DNA of 64,000 nt from Phycisphaerales bacterium (GCA_019744815.1 JAIEUA010000008.1:124001-188000), one strand, 5' to 3'; positions 33,955 through 43,016 are shown, counted from the first letter of the stretch. Numbers and translations: made by a program. The notes: a model not told the origin generated them from the sequence alone.

Positions 33955-35924
33955 AGATTGGCGAACGCATCGCGGCGTTGGACCGGCTGCAGCACGATCG
34001 GTTGTTCAAGCTGATCGCGACGGTGGTGGTCGTGCTGGCGGGGATTGCGAGCTACACGACGTACGTGGTGAAGCGGGCCGCGGAGCCGCCGAGGGTCGAG
34101 ATCAACGAGCAGTACTTCGCGCCCCAGGAAGGTGAGAAGCCGGCGGAGGCGGCGGCGGCGGACTCGAAGAGCCCTGAGGTGAAGACGCGGGTGCCGACGC
34201 TGGAGGAGACGCAGGCGCGGCAGGCGGCGCGGATCATCAACTCGATCCTGGCCAGGCAGGCGGACCCGACGGGCGTGGGCGTGCTGGCGGCGACGGCGAC
34301 TGGGTTCGCGGTGCTGATCATCTGGCTGAACCTGGCGATCTGGTACGCGCTGATCACGGTGGCGATCGCGGGGTTCTATGCATTCGGGCGGCTGGTGCCT
34401 GGGTTCTCGGGGACGATCACGTTCGGGATCGCGGCGCTTGGGCTGTGGGCGATCTTCCTGGTTCTGCTGACGGCGGTGCGGATCTTGCTGTCGGGGCCGT
34501 CGCGGGTGCTGGCGATCGCGCGGAACACGCTGGACGAGGCGGCCCGGATGAAGATCTCGGGCGTGTTCATCGTGCTGGTGGTGCTGCTCCTGGCGGCGTT
34601 GCCCTTGCTGCTGGATCCCAAGCAGGCGCTGCGGTACCGGGTGCAGAGCTTCCTGCAGTACGGTACCGGGCTGTCGTACATGATCATCGCGGTGCTGTGC
34701 GTTTTGTTCAGCGTCTACAGCGTGTCGATGGAGCAGCGGAGCAAGACCATCTGGCAGACCGTCACCAAGCCGGTGGCGGCGTGGCAGTACATCCTGGGCA
34801 AGTGGCTGGGCGTGGTGTCGCTGGCGGCGGTGCTGCTGGGTGTCACTGGCGGCGCGGTGTTCCTGTTCACGGAGTACCTGCGGTCGCAGCCGGCGAACGG
34901 TGAGAGCTCGGCGTATCGCTCGGCGGACGATTCGGTGCCGCTGACGCCCGACCGTGAGATTCTCGAGACGCAGATCCTGACGGCGCGGATGGGGGTGACG
35001 TTCAGCCCGCCGCAGCTGGATCCGGTGGCGGTGCAGCAGAGCATCGAGGCGCGGATCGCGCAGGAGAAGCTGACGAGGCCGGAGTTCGGGGACACGGCGG
35101 CGGACAAGGCGTACGTGCGAGACGCGCTGCTGCAGCTGGTGAGCCTGGAGCAGCGGACGATCGATCCGGGCAAGGACCGGCAGTATGTCTTTGAGGGCTT
35201 GTCGGAGCCGCGGGACAAGGGGTTGCCGATCATGTTCCGGTTCAAGCCGGAGGCGGGGAGCAACCGGCCGGACCTGTTGTTCACGATCACGTTCCTGTTC
35301 TCGAACGGGGCGGTGGCGACGGAGAAGGTGTCGCTGGCGCAGCAGCACACGATCACGCTGAGCCCGAGCGTCATCGACGACAAGGGCCGCATCGTGATGA
35401 ACGTCTTCAACGGGGACTTTTACGAGCGGACGGCGAACCCGAACGCGTTGTACTTCGCGCCGCTGGCGCTGGAGATGACGTACGAGGCGGGGAGCTACCG
35501 GCTGAACTTTGCGCGGGTGTTCGTGATTCTGTGGCTGAAGATCGCGTTTGTGACGATGGCGGGGATCTTCGCGGCGACGTTCCTGTCGTTCCCGGTGGCG
35601 ACGCTGACGGCGGCGGGGATCTTCTTGATCGCGGAGAGCTCGCGGTTCATCCAGGGGGCGCTCGAGAACTGGCAGGTCGAGGATTACAAGGGGAACACGA
35701 TCTGGTTCTTTGTGGTGATCGACAAGATCGCGCAGGCGGTGAGCGCGCCGCTGGCGTTCTACGCGGACCTGAAGCCGACGCAGCGGCTGGTGGACGGGGT
35801 GTTGCTGCCGTGGGACAGCGTGGCGACGGGCGGGTTGCTGCTGGTGGCGCTGGTGATGGGGCTGTTCGCGCTGGCGTCGTATGTGTTCCGCTCGCGTGAG
35901 CTGGCGATCTACTCGGGCAACTGA
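33951..35924 (+). CDS. ABC-2 type transporter permease, large
   Basis: 657 residues from GTG 33951. N-terminal helix near 22-40, a cluster of helices at about 100-185, then the ABC-2 core beginning LAIARNTLDEAARMKISGVF and including the QRSKTIWQTVTKPVAAWQYILGK motif, which parallels the cytoplasmic helix motif of the divergent permease at 26006. A large extracytoplasmic domain (about 320-520) separates the last helices. Membrane partner of the preceding ATPase (4-bp overlap). Substrate unknown. Confidence 0.88.
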   Translation: MKIGERIAALDRLQHDRLFKLIATVVVVLAGIASYTTYVVKRAAEPPRVEINEQYFAPQEGEKPAEAAAADSKSPEVKTRVPTLEETQARQAARIINSILARQADPTGVGVLAATATGFAVLIIWLNLAIWYALITVAIAGFYAFGRLVPGFSGTITFGIAALGLWAIFLVLLTAVRILLSGPSRVLAIARNTLDEAARMKISGVFIVLVVLLLAALPLLLDPKQALRYRVQSFLQYGTGLSYMIIAVLCVLFSVYSVSMEQRSKTIWQTVTKPVAAWQYILGKWLGVVSLAAVLLGVTGGAVFLFTEYLRSQPANGESSAYRSADDSVPLTPDREILETQILTARMGVTFSPPQLDPVAVQQSIEARIAQEKLTRPEFGDTAADKAYVRDALLQLVSLEQRTIDPGKDRQYVFEGLSEPRDKGLPIMFRFKPEAGSNRPDLLFTITFLFSNGAVATEKVSLAQQHTITLSPSVIDDKGRIVMNVFNGDFYERTANPNALYFAPLALEMTYEAGSYRLNFARVFVILWLKIAFVTMAGIFAATFLSFPVATLTAAGIFLIAESSRFIQGALENWQVEDYKGNTIWFFVVIDKIAQAVSAPLAFYADLKPTQRLVDGVLLPWDSVATGGLLLVALVMGLFALASYVFRSRELAIYSGN

Positions 35925-35936
35925 TCGGAGGCGCGC

Positions 35937-37928
35937 ATGCAGGGCAAGGCGATACGGATAGTGTGCGTCGCGGTCATGGTGGTGTGCGCGGTGATGAGCA
36001 TCGGGCTGGCGACGCTGCTGGCGTCGACGGCGAGTCGTGCGAAGCTGGCGTACACGGATCGGGTGGAGGAGGGGCAGCCGCCGGAGGTGGCGCTGGGGAT
36101 CGCGATGGGGGCGTTCCGCGGGATCTTCGTGAACTTTCTGTGGATCCGCGCGAACGACCTGAAGCAGGAGGGGAAGTTCTTCGAGCTGAACCAGCTGGCG
36201 GAGGCGATCACGCGGTTGCAGCCGCGGTTCCCGCGGGTGTGGGTGTTCCACGCGTGGAACCTGGCGTACAACATCTCGGTGGGTACGAACACGCGGACGG
36301 AGCGGTGGTACTGGGTGAACGCGGGGATCTCGCTGTTGCGGGATCGGGCGATCCCGGCGAACCCGAACGATCTGCTGCTGCACAAGGAGCTGGCCTGGAT
36401 CTATCTGCACAAGATCCAGGGGGTGACGGACGATTCGAATCGGTATTACAAGATGAAGGTGGCGGAGGAGTGGCAGAGCCTGCTGGGGCCGCCGCCGCCG
36501 GCGGATCCGAAGGACCGCAGCCGCGACGCGGCGATCGCGCGGGTGGCGGCGACGATGGAGCCGATCGCGGCGGCGCCGACGCAGCTGGCGGATGTGATCG
36601 CGCAGACGCCGTCGGTGCGGACGCTGGTGGACCGGATTCAGAAAGAGGTCGGTGAGCACGCGGCGATCGGGGAGGACCGGGAGGCGGGGCCGGATCAGAT
36701 TCGTCAGCTGCTGCGTCGCTACGAGATGATCAAGGCCATGCAGCGCTCGACGACGGGCAAGCGGGCGCAGCAGTCGATGGGCGTGCGGACCAAGGCGCTT
36801 CTGGCGCTGGTCGACGACCCGGCGCTGCAGCCGGCGTGGAACGCGTACCTGGCGTTTGCGCGGCGGTACATGATCGAGCAGGTGTACCACATGAACGCGG
36901 GCGACATGCTGCGGTTCGTGAGGCGGTACGGGCCGATCGACTGGCGGAACCCGGCGGCGCACTCGCTGTACTGGTCGGCGACGGGCGTGGAGCGGGGGCT
37001 GCTGCGGGTGACCGACGCCAACCGCAAGGACTACGACTTCACGAACACGGATCGTTTGGTGATCCAGTCGGTGCAAGAGCTGTACCGCACGGGGCGGATC
37101 TTCTTTGACTACTTCGCGTTCAACCTGGACGTGGGTTCGACGTACATCGCGATGCCGGACCCGAGCTTTGCGGAGACGTACGCGAGCCTGATGGAGGAGA
37201 TCGATCAGCGGAGCGCGTTCGACGGCAAGGAGCGGGCGTACAGCATGTACGCCGCGGGATACGAGAACTTCTTCATCGACGTGATCCTGTACTTCTACCG
37301 CATGGGGATGACGGACGTCGCGAACAAGTACTACCGCAACCTGGCGGTGTGGCCGGGCGCGAACATGAACGATCCGCAGCGGACCGAGAAGTTCTCCAAG
37401 GAGCTCGACGAGTGGGTCCTGGGGCAGATCGCCGATCGCCAGCGGTCGCCCAACGTGGCGGTGCAGGAGGTCGCGGCGTCGCTCCTGGGGGCGTACGCGT
37501 ACGGCCTCTTGGGCGGGGACATGCAGGTGTTCGACGCGAACATGAAGTACGCGTCGCAGGCGCACGCGTATTTCATGATCAACCAGCGGCGGCTGTCGGC
37601 GTCGGACCCGGCGAACGCGCGTATGGATGTCATGGAGCCGGATTTCCGGATCCATGCGGGCATCGTGTTCGCGCAGTTCATGACCAACCTGTCGCTCGAT
37701 CAAGCGGCCGCGGCGTTCCAGGCCGCGCCCGACGACCTGAAGCGGTACAGCTACGACTACGTGTCGGAGAACTTCCGCGACCCCGAGAACAAGGACCTGG
37801 CGCTCAACGGGGAGAAGTTCGAGCTGGTCTTTGGCGAGCCGCCGGGGATGGCCCAGCACCGCAAGATGCTCGAGAACTACTTCCGGCAGAAGCAGGAGCG
37901 GCTGAAGCTGCAGGTCGAGCAGAAGTGA
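35937..37928 (+). CDS. large planctomycete-type protein of unknown function
   Basis: 663 residues from ATG 35937 with GGAGG 5 nt upstream. One N-terminal helix (about 8-29) anchors a large helical domain. The stretch FRGIFVNFLWIRANDLKQEGKF...LQPRFPRVWVFHAWNLAYN is a distinctive conserved-looking block with TPR-like spacing, repeated more weakly later. It follows the ABC permease by 12 bp and is probably part of the same operon, so an accessory role in the SPFH/ABC complex is inferred. No catalytic motif was found. It resembles proteins seen behind similar transporters in Phycisphaerae, recalled rather than searched. Confidence 0.75.
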   Translation: MQGKAIRIVCVAVMVVCAVMSIGLATLLASTASRAKLAYTDRVEEGQPPEVALGIAMGAFRGIFVNFLWIRANDLKQEGKFFELNQLAEAITRLQPRFPRVWVFHAWNLAYNISVGTNTRTERWYWVNAGISLLRDRAIPANPNDLLLHKELAWIYLHKIQGVTDDSNRYYKMKVAEEWQSLLGPPPPADPKDRSRDAAIARVAATMEPIAAAPTQLADVIAQTPSVRTLVDRIQKEVGEHAAIGEDREAGPDQIRQLLRRYEMIKAMQRSTTGKRAQQSMGVRTKALLALVDDPALQPAWNAYLAFARRYMIEQVYHMNAGDMLRFVRRYGPIDWRNPAAHSLYWSATGVERGLLRVTDANRKDYDFTNTDRLVIQSVQELYRTGRIFFDYFAFNLDVGSTYIAMPDPSFAETYASLMEEIDQRSAFDGKERAYSMYAAGYENFFIDVILYFYRMGMTDVANKYYRNLAVWPGANMNDPQRTEKFSKELDEWVLGQIADRQRSPNVAVQEVAASLLGAYAYGLLGGDMQVFDANMKYASQAHAYFMINQRRLSASDPANARMDVMEPDFRIHAGIVFAQFMTNLSLDQAAAAFQAAPDDLKRYSYDYVSENFRDPENKDLALNGEKFELVFGEPPGMAQHRKMLENYFRQKQERLKLQVEQK

Positions 37929-37973
37929 TGGTCGGTGGAGTCCGCGCGGGCTGAGGCCCGGGACGCACAGGGT

Positions 37974-38957
37974 TCAGGCGTCGACGAGCAGGTCTCGGGC
38001 GCGGCGGTACTTGTCGACGGTGCGGGCGACGACCTCGGGGGGCAGGCTGGGGCCCGGGGCTTGCTTGCCCCATGCGCCCTTGGCGACGAGGCCTTCGAGG
38101 TACTCGCGGAGGAACTGCTTGTCGAAGCTGGGCTGGGGGCCGCCGGGCGCGTAGCGATCGGCGGGCCAGAAGCGCGAGCTGTCGGGGGTGAGGGCTTCGT
38201 CGACGAGGATGGGATCCGGGCCTTCGCGGCCGTCGGGGCCGATGGGGAAACCGAACTCGAACTTGGTGTCGGCGAGGAGGATGCCTCGGCGGGCGGCGTG
38301 CTCGGCAGCGAGGGTGTAGATGGCGATCGAGAGGGCGCGGAGGCGTTCCATGACGGCGACGCCGACGAGATCGGCGGCGCGTTCGAAGGAGATGTTCTCG
38401 TCGTGCTTGCCGAAGTCTTCCTTGGTGGCGGGGGTGAAGATCGGTTGGGGCAGGCGGTCGCACTGGCGGAGGCCGGGGGGGAGGGCGACGCCGCAGACGC
38501 GGCCGGAGGCTTGGTATTCCTTCCAGCCGGAGCCTTCGAGATAGCCGCGGACGACGCACTCGATGGGGATGACGCGGGCCTTGCGGGCGATGGTGACGCG
38601 GCCGACGAGGTCGGTGCGGTTGGTGGAGCCGGTGAAGGCGGGGGCGGGGACTTCGCTCGCGTCGGTGGAGATGAGGTGGGTGCGGCAGACGCCCCGGGCC
38701 TCGATGAGTCGGAGCCAGAAGGTGGAGAGCTCGGTGAGGAGCTTGCCCTTCGCGTCGATGGGGGTGGGCATCACGACGTCGAAGGCGGAGATGCGGTCGG
38801 TGGCGACGATGAGCAGCCGCGGGCCGAGTGCGTCGGCGGGGAGGTCGTAGACGTCGCGGACCTTGCCGGTGCGCTTGTTGGGCAGGGCGAGGTCGGTGGC
38901 GACCACGGGGCGTGGGCCGACGGCGACGGGCTGGGAGAGTGGTGGTTCGGCGGCCAT
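37974..38957 (-). CDS. purC: SAICAR synthetase (phosphoribosylaminoimidazole-succinocarboxamide synthase)
   Basis: 327 residues. Motifs: KRTGKVRDVYDL at the N-terminus (ATP-grasp-like P-loop equivalent), SAFDVVMPTPI, the PIECVVRGYLEGSGWKEY block and GILLADTKFEFGF followed by DEALTPDSSRFW. These are diagnostic for PurC of the longer type. It joins CAIR and aspartate with ATP hydrolysis in purine synthesis. Convergent with the 35937 gene; divergent from the GH10-like gene. No other purine genes in the window. Confidence 0.97.
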   Translation of the reverse strand: MAAEPPLSQPVAVGPRPVVATDLALPNKRTGKVRDVYDLPADALGPRLLIVATDRISAFDVVMPTPIDAKGKLLTELSTFWLRLIEARGVCRTHLISTDASEVPAPAFTGSTNRTDLVGRVTIARKARVIPIECVVRGYLEGSGWKEYQASGRVCGVALPPGLRQCDRLPQPIFTPATKEDFGKHDENISFERAADLVGVAVMERLRALSIAIYTLAAEHAARRGILLADTKFEFGFPIGPDGREGPDPILVDEALTPDSSRFWPADRYAPGGPQPSFDKQFLREYLEGLVAKGAWGKQAPGPSLPPEVVARTVDKYRRARDLLVDA

Positions 38958-39097
38958 TGGGCAAGCGTAGCCGATGGTCGCGGCGGTTCTGGTGGGTGTT
39001 GATCGCTGGGGCGAAGGCTTGGGGTGAGGGGGGGAACTACACTCCGTTTCTGACCGTTGCTGGTGCCTGGAACGGCACGCCTGGAGTACCGATCGGC

Positions 39098-40840
39098 ATG
39101 TTTAGTTTCGCCGTGTTCGATGATGCGGGCGTGCCTCGGAGCAGCATGGAGCTCCGGGGCGAGCACCTGATCGGCAACGACGAGATGCCGGCGGCGGGGG
39201 CGATCTCGTTCTCGGGCGGCCTGATCCGGGTGACCAAAGAAACGACGGACGCGGCGGGGCTGAGCCTGGTGATCGATGTGCCGGCTCCGGCGCCGACGCC
39301 GCCTTCGCCGGGGGTGCCTCCGTTGCCCAATCCGGGGGCGATCCTGGGGAAGCTGGCGCTTCGGACGTGTTTTTTGCCCAAGCGGGACGAGCCGTACCTG
39401 CTGTCGATCGAGCTGGCGCGGCACCGGATCATGCTGGTGCTGAACAAGCTGGAAGAGTGGGGGATGTTCGATCTGGCGCCGGACCATCCGCTGCTGGTGC
39501 AGCTGGACGCGGCGCGGCGGAAGTTCAGCGAGGCGATCGTGGCGGATCGGGCTCAGGGGAGCATCGTCCCGGGGCAGCCGAGCCAGCGGGCGTGGGCGGA
39601 CAAGCTGGCGTGGGAGGCTCTTTCGCTGGCGCTGGATTGCTCGGAGCGGATCGCGCTCCTGCACGCTCAGCGTGAGGTGCCGCAGCGATTGGCCGGCAAG
39701 ACCTATGACGATGCCAAGGCCCGCTACACGAAGCTGATCGGCGATCCGCCTTCGGCTGGGGCGGCGGTGGTGGTGCCGGGCGCGGGGACGGCGGTGGTGC
39801 AGGGAGCGCCTCAGCTGGGTGTGGCGGTGAATCCGGCGCAGTTCGCGGAGCCCTTGCAGAAGTATGTGGCGGGGCTGGACTTTGTGACGATGCCGATCCG
39901 CTGGAGCGATCTGGAGCCGGTGGAGGGCAAGCTGAGCTTTGCGGCGACGGATCGCTGGATCGAATGGGCGATCCGGACGGCGAAGCTGCCGGTGGTGGCG
40001 GGGCCGATCATTGATTTGAGGCCGCAGTGTCTGCCCGAATGGGCGTACATCTGGGAGAACGATTACGAGACGCTGCGTGACATGATGATCGAGCACATCA
40101 CGCAGGTGGTGACTCGGTATCGGCGGACGGTGACGCGGTGGACGGTGTGCTCGGGGCTGCACGTGAACTCGAACGTGAAGCTGAGCTACGAGCAGATCAT
40201 GGACCTGACCAAGGTGTGCGTGCTGCTCACCAAGAAGATCCATCCGCAGGCCAAGATCGCGGTCGAGGTGCAGGAGCCGTGGGGCGAGTACTTCGCGTAC
40301 GACCGCAAGAGCCTGCCGCCGACGTTCTATGCCGAGAGCGTGCTGAACTCGGGGCTGGCGGTGGACTCGGTGGGGGTGCGGCTGCAGATGGGTGCGGCGG
40401 CGTCGGGGCAGTCGAGCCGGGACCTGATGGCGTTGTCGGCGTTGATGGATCGGTACGCGGCGATGGAGCGGCCGGTGCATGTGACGGCGTTGGGTGCGCC
40501 GAGCGGGATCGCGGCGGCGTCCGCGGCGCCGGCGAAGAAGGATGATGACGACGATGGGCCGCTGATGCTGAAGGCGCGGGAGCAGGTGGCGGGCTTCTGG
40601 CGTGTGCCGTGGTCGGACGCGGTGCAGGCGACGTGGCTGACGGACGCGATCGCGATCCTGGCGAGCAAGTCGTGCGTGCAGAGCATCTGCTGGCAGGACT
40701 TGGCGGACGCGCCGCTGTCGCCGCGGCTGGCGGAGATGATGATGGGGGGGTTGTTCACGGCCAACGGGACGCCCAAGGCGAGCGCCGGGCAGTTCACGCT
40801 GTGCCGCAGCGCGATGAAGGAAGGCAAGTCGCCGGTGTGA
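39098..40840 (+). CDS. GH10-like TIM-barrel protein lacking the acid/base glutamate
   Basis: 580 residues from ATG 39098; the upstream part of the ORF overlaps purC antisense. A beta-type N-terminal domain (about 1-70) and a helical region precede a barrel related to family 10 glycosidases: YVAGLDFVTMPIRWSDLEPVEGK, then WTVCSGLHVNS where GH10 xylanases have the W-D-V-V-N-E acid/base motif, and a terminal ICWQDLADAP like the WG-x-D motif. The glutamate is replaced by glycine or serine, and no nucleophile glutamate is obvious. No signal peptide is visible. Most likely a non-catalytic or altered glycan-binding barrel of planctomycetes. Confidence 0.75.
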   Translation: MFSFAVFDDAGVPRSSMELRGEHLIGNDEMPAAGAISFSGGLIRVTKETTDAAGLSLVIDVPAPAPTPPSPGVPPLPNPGAILGKLALRTCFLPKRDEPYLLSIELARHRIMLVLNKLEEWGMFDLAPDHPLLVQLDAARRKFSEAIVADRAQGSIVPGQPSQRAWADKLAWEALSLALDCSERIALLHAQREVPQRLAGKTYDDAKARYTKLIGDPPSAGAAVVVPGAGTAVVQGAPQLGVAVNPAQFAEPLQKYVAGLDFVTMPIRWSDLEPVEGKLSFAATDRWIEWAIRTAKLPVVAGPIIDLRPQCLPEWAYIWENDYETLRDMMIEHITQVVTRYRRTVTRWTVCSGLHVNSNVKLSYEQIMDLTKVCVLLTKKIHPQAKIAVEVQEPWGEYFAYDRKSLPPTFYAESVLNSGLAVDSVGVRLQMGAAASGQSSRDLMALSALMDRYAAMERPVHVTALGAPSGIAAASAAPAKKDDDDDGPLMLKAREQVAGFWRVPWSDAVQATWLTDAIAILASKSCVQSICWQDLADAPLSPRLAEMMMGGLFTANGTPKASAGQFTLCRSAMKEGKSPV

Positions 40841-40878
40841 CGCGATGGGGGATGGTGGGCCCGGGCCGGCGCGACGCG

Positions 40879-40907
40879 TTGGCGGGTGGCATGGTTTGTG
40901 CTATGTT
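40879..40907 (+). promoter_or_regulatory. sigma70-like promoter, leaderless start
   Basis: TTGGCG (40879-40884), 17-nt spacer, TATGTT (40902-40907). The start ATG follows 6 nt after the -10, so transcription would begin about at the ATG and the message would be leaderless. Confidence 0.6.
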
Positions 40908-40913
40908 CTCGGC

Positions 40914-41468
40914 ATGTCGCAGACCCCCCCTGTGGTCGAAGACTGGACGTACGGCCCGGCGCGGTGGATCGCGGTGGGGCTGATTGTGGCGTTGTCGGCG
41001 GTGGGGTTGTCGTGGTCGCTGTCGGGGCGGGCTGCCCAGAGTGGCGCGACGTCGGTGGTGCCCAGTGATGTGAAGGCCCCCGAGGTGAAGACCCACGAGG
41101 TGAAGACGAAGGTGCCGTCGGGTGTAACGCCGGCCGCGGTTTCGCCGAGGGCTGTGGAGACGCCAGCGGGCGTGCCGAGGCCGGTCGTGACGGAACTGCC
41201 TCCCGCGCCGAAACCGGCGGCGGTCGAGGCGGTGGAGCGGACCAAGCCGGCGGTGCCCGCGGGTGCTGCTGCGGCGAAGATCAACATCAACACGGCGACG
41301 CAGGCGGAGCTGGAGTCGCTCCCGAACATCGGTCCGAAGCTGGCCCAGCGGATCCTGGAGGACCGCGCGAAGAACGGGAAGTACGCGACGTTGAAGGACC
41401 TGGACCGGGTGAGCGGGATCGGGGCGAAGACGCTGGAACGGCTGGGGCCGCTGATCACGTTCGAGTAG
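40914..41468 (+). CDS. ComEA-like helix-hairpin-helix protein, membrane-anchored
   Basis: 184 residues from ATG 40914 (MSQTPPVVED). One helix (about 18-40) anchors a Pro/Val/Ala-rich linker (45-120) and a C-terminal ComEA-type double helix-hairpin-helix (KININTATQAELESLPNIGPKLAQRIL...GIGAKTLERL). ComEA-like proteins bind double-stranded DNA in the periplasm, for uptake or other surface functions. It lies between the GH10-like gene and smpB; no other competence genes are present. The promoter at 40879 supports this start. Confidence 0.88.
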   Translation: MSQTPPVVEDWTYGPARWIAVGLIVALSAVGLSWSLSGRAAQSGATSVVPSDVKAPEVKTHEVKTKVPSGVTPAAVSPRAVETPAGVPRPVVTELPPAPKPAAVEAVERTKPAVPAGAAAAKININTATQAELESLPNIGPKLAQRILEDRAKNGKYATLKDLDRVSGIGAKTLERLGPLITFE

Positions 41469-41523
41469 CGGGCGGTGGAGACGGGGCTGGCGTGCGGGGG
41501 AGCGATCGCGCCAACGATGGGGC

Positions 41524-41706
41524 ATGAAAGCGGAAACACTGCTCGCGGAACTGAACCGGCTGCGGAAGGACTTGGACGAGGACAAGTCGGACCTGGAGTG
41601 GCTGACGCTGCACCACGCGTTCTGCTTTATCAGCTACAAGATGGGGGAGTTTCAGAAGTACGTGGAGGAGCAGAAGAAGGCCGGCGCGTTCGATGAGTTT
41701 GAGTGA
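41524..41706 (+). CDS. small conserved hypothetical protein
   Basis: 60 residues from ATG 41524 (MKAETLLAEL), all helical: an N-terminal heptad stretch (LNRLRKDLDEDKSDLEWLTLHH) and a C-terminal helix (SYKMGEFQKYVEEQKK). Codon use matches neighbouring real genes. Small acidic helical proteins of this type occur in Phycisphaerae, from recollection. No function can be given. Sits 55 bp after the HhH gene. Confidence 0.65.
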   Translation: MKAETLLAELNRLRKDLDEDKSDLEWLTLHHAFCFISYKMGEFQKYVEEQKKAGAFDEFE

Positions 41707-41833
41707 GTGGGTCGCGATGGTCGGGGCGTGACGGCCTGTGACGGCACGTGGGGAGAGCGGCGGAAGGCCTGTGATTTGAGGCTTTGTGCCGAATCTCGCG
41801 GGCGCGACGCTGGGTCTGGGGGGCGGATCTCCG

Positions 41834-41839
41834 TAGGAT
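41834..41839 (+). promoter_or_regulatory. candidate -10 box, leaderless smpB
   Basis: TAGGAT ends 5 nt before the smpB ATG at 41845; the -35 at 17 nt is poor (TGGGTC). No Shine-Dalgarno is present. Confidence 0.35.
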
Positions 41840-41844
41840 GGATC

Positions 41845-42342
41845 ATGGCGGCCGCCAAGAAGAAGCCGGGATACGACGAGGCCGAGATCGAGAACCGCAA
41901 GGCGCGGTTTGTTTACACCATTTTGGAGACGGTGGAGGTGGGGATCGCGCTGCGGGGCAGCGAGGTCAAGAGCGTGCGGGAGGGGCATGTCTCGCTGCAG
42001 GAGGGGTATGTGCTGGCGCGGTCGAGCCCGATGGAGCTGACGCTGCACAGCGTGAACATCGGGGAGTACGGGCCGGCGGGGCCTCTGGGGAACAAGCGGC
42101 AGCACGCGCCGACGCGGGTGCGGTCGCTCCTGGCGCATAAGAAAGAGATTCTGAAGCTGGCCGAGCAGACCGAGGTGAAGGGCATGACGATCGTGCCCTT
42201 GAAGATGTACTTCAAGAACGGGTTCGCGAAGGTGTTGATCGGTCTGGCGAAGGGCAAGGCCAAGCACGACAAGCGGGACACGATCAAGGACCGCGAGGCG
42301 AAGCGGGATATTGATCGGGCGATGTCGCGGAAGGCGAAGTGA
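41845..42342 (+). CDS. smpB: SsrA-binding protein SmpB
   Basis: 165 residues from ATG 41845; the longer ORF start at 41707 is not supported. Motifs NRKARFVYTILETVEVGIALRGSEVKSVREG and the KRQHAPTRVRSLLAHKKEI...GMTIVPLKMYFKNGFAKVLIGLAKGKAKHDKR block are diagnostic. It delivers tmRNA to stalled ribosomes in trans-translation. No ssrA gene is recognisable nearby. Followed by palindromic sequences and the convergent atpC. Confidence 0.97.
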   Translation: MAAAKKKPGYDEAEIENRKARFVYTILETVEVGIALRGSEVKSVREGHVSLQEGYVLARSSPMELTLHSVNIGEYGPAGPLGNKRQHAPTRVRSLLAHKKEILKLAEQTEVKGMTIVPLKMYFKNGFAKVLIGLAKGKAKHDKRDTIKDREAKRDIDRAMSRKAK

Positions 42343-42360
42343 ACGCCGGATTTGCTCAAT

Positions 42361-42515
42361 CCCCTCTCCGCGCAGCGGGGAGGGGTGGTCGAGGCTTTGC
42401 GAGACCGGGGTGGGGTGTTGGATGTTCGCGAACGGCGGCGTTGAAGTACCCGCAGTCCCCTCACCTGACTTGAGGCTGTGCCTCAAGTCGTCCTCTCCCC
42501 GCGAGCGGGGAGAGG
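42361..42515. terminator. three palindromes between convergent smpB and atpC
   Basis: CCCCTCTCCGC/GCGGGGAGGGG (42361-42385, one mismatch), GACTTGAGGC/GCCTCAAGTC (42467-42489, perfect, 3-nt loop) and CCTCTCCCCGC/GCGGGGAGAGG (42492-42515, perfect). They probably act as bidirectional terminators for the convergent genes. The first and third are similar to each other and to the hairpin inside mfd. Confidence 0.65.
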
Positions 42516-42547
42516 AGGCGCGAAAAGGTGCTTCAGAAAAAGGTGCT

Positions 42548-42994
42548 TCAGACCGCCTTGGAGCCGCGGGCCAAGCGGATCTTTTCCTTGGCGGCCTTGA
42601 TCTCGCGCTCGCGGCGCTGGTTCTTGGCGTCGCGGTTGGGGTCGTCGAAGGCGATGCGATCGTTGTTGGCCTTGGCGAGCTGGGCCTCGGCGTCGGAGGC
42701 GACGAGCTCGCGGACGGGGGCGGCGCGTTCGGCGAGGATGGTGAGCTGGCCTTCGGCCATGCGGACGACGCCGCCGTCGACGAAGTAGGAGGTGCTGCCG
42801 CCCTCGGCCTTGGTCTTGGCGTCGGTGCCGAAGGTGAGCTGGAGTTCGCCGCAGCCGAGCTTGCCGAGGATGGGGGCGCGGCCGGGCATGAAGCCCATGA
42901 GGCCGTCCCAGAGGGGAACGGTCGCGCTCTCGACGGAGTCGTCGAGGAGGCTGGCGGCGGGGGTGACGAGCTTGACGCGGAAAGTCTTGGCCAC
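42548..42994 (-). CDS. atpC: F-type ATP synthase epsilon subunit
   Basis: 148 residues from GTG 42994, with GGAG 6 nt upstream; the longer ORF is shadow sequence. Motifs: KTFRVKLVTPAASLLDDSVESATVPLWDGLMGFMPGRAPILGKLG and the GGVVRMAEGQLTILAE beta-sandwich, then a C-terminal helix. It regulates and couples F1 rotation. It is alone: the upstream neighbour is a FecCD permease on the other strand, so no atpD precedes it as usual. Confidence 0.93.
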   Translation of the reverse strand: MAKTFRVKLVTPAASLLDDSVESATVPLWDGLMGFMPGRAPILGKLGCGELQLTFGTDAKTKAEGGSTSYFVDGGVVRMAEGQLTILAERAAPVRELVASDAEAQLAKANNDRIAFDDPNRDAKNQRREREIKAAKEKIRLARGSKAV

Positions 42995-43016
42995 GCGAAT
43001 CTCCAGGGCAGGCTGG

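Noticed and set aside
33867..37859. 1330-codon minus-strand ORF opposite the ABC permease and 35937 gene
   Set aside because: Arg/His/Pro-rich with no domain; composition is that of a shadow frame.
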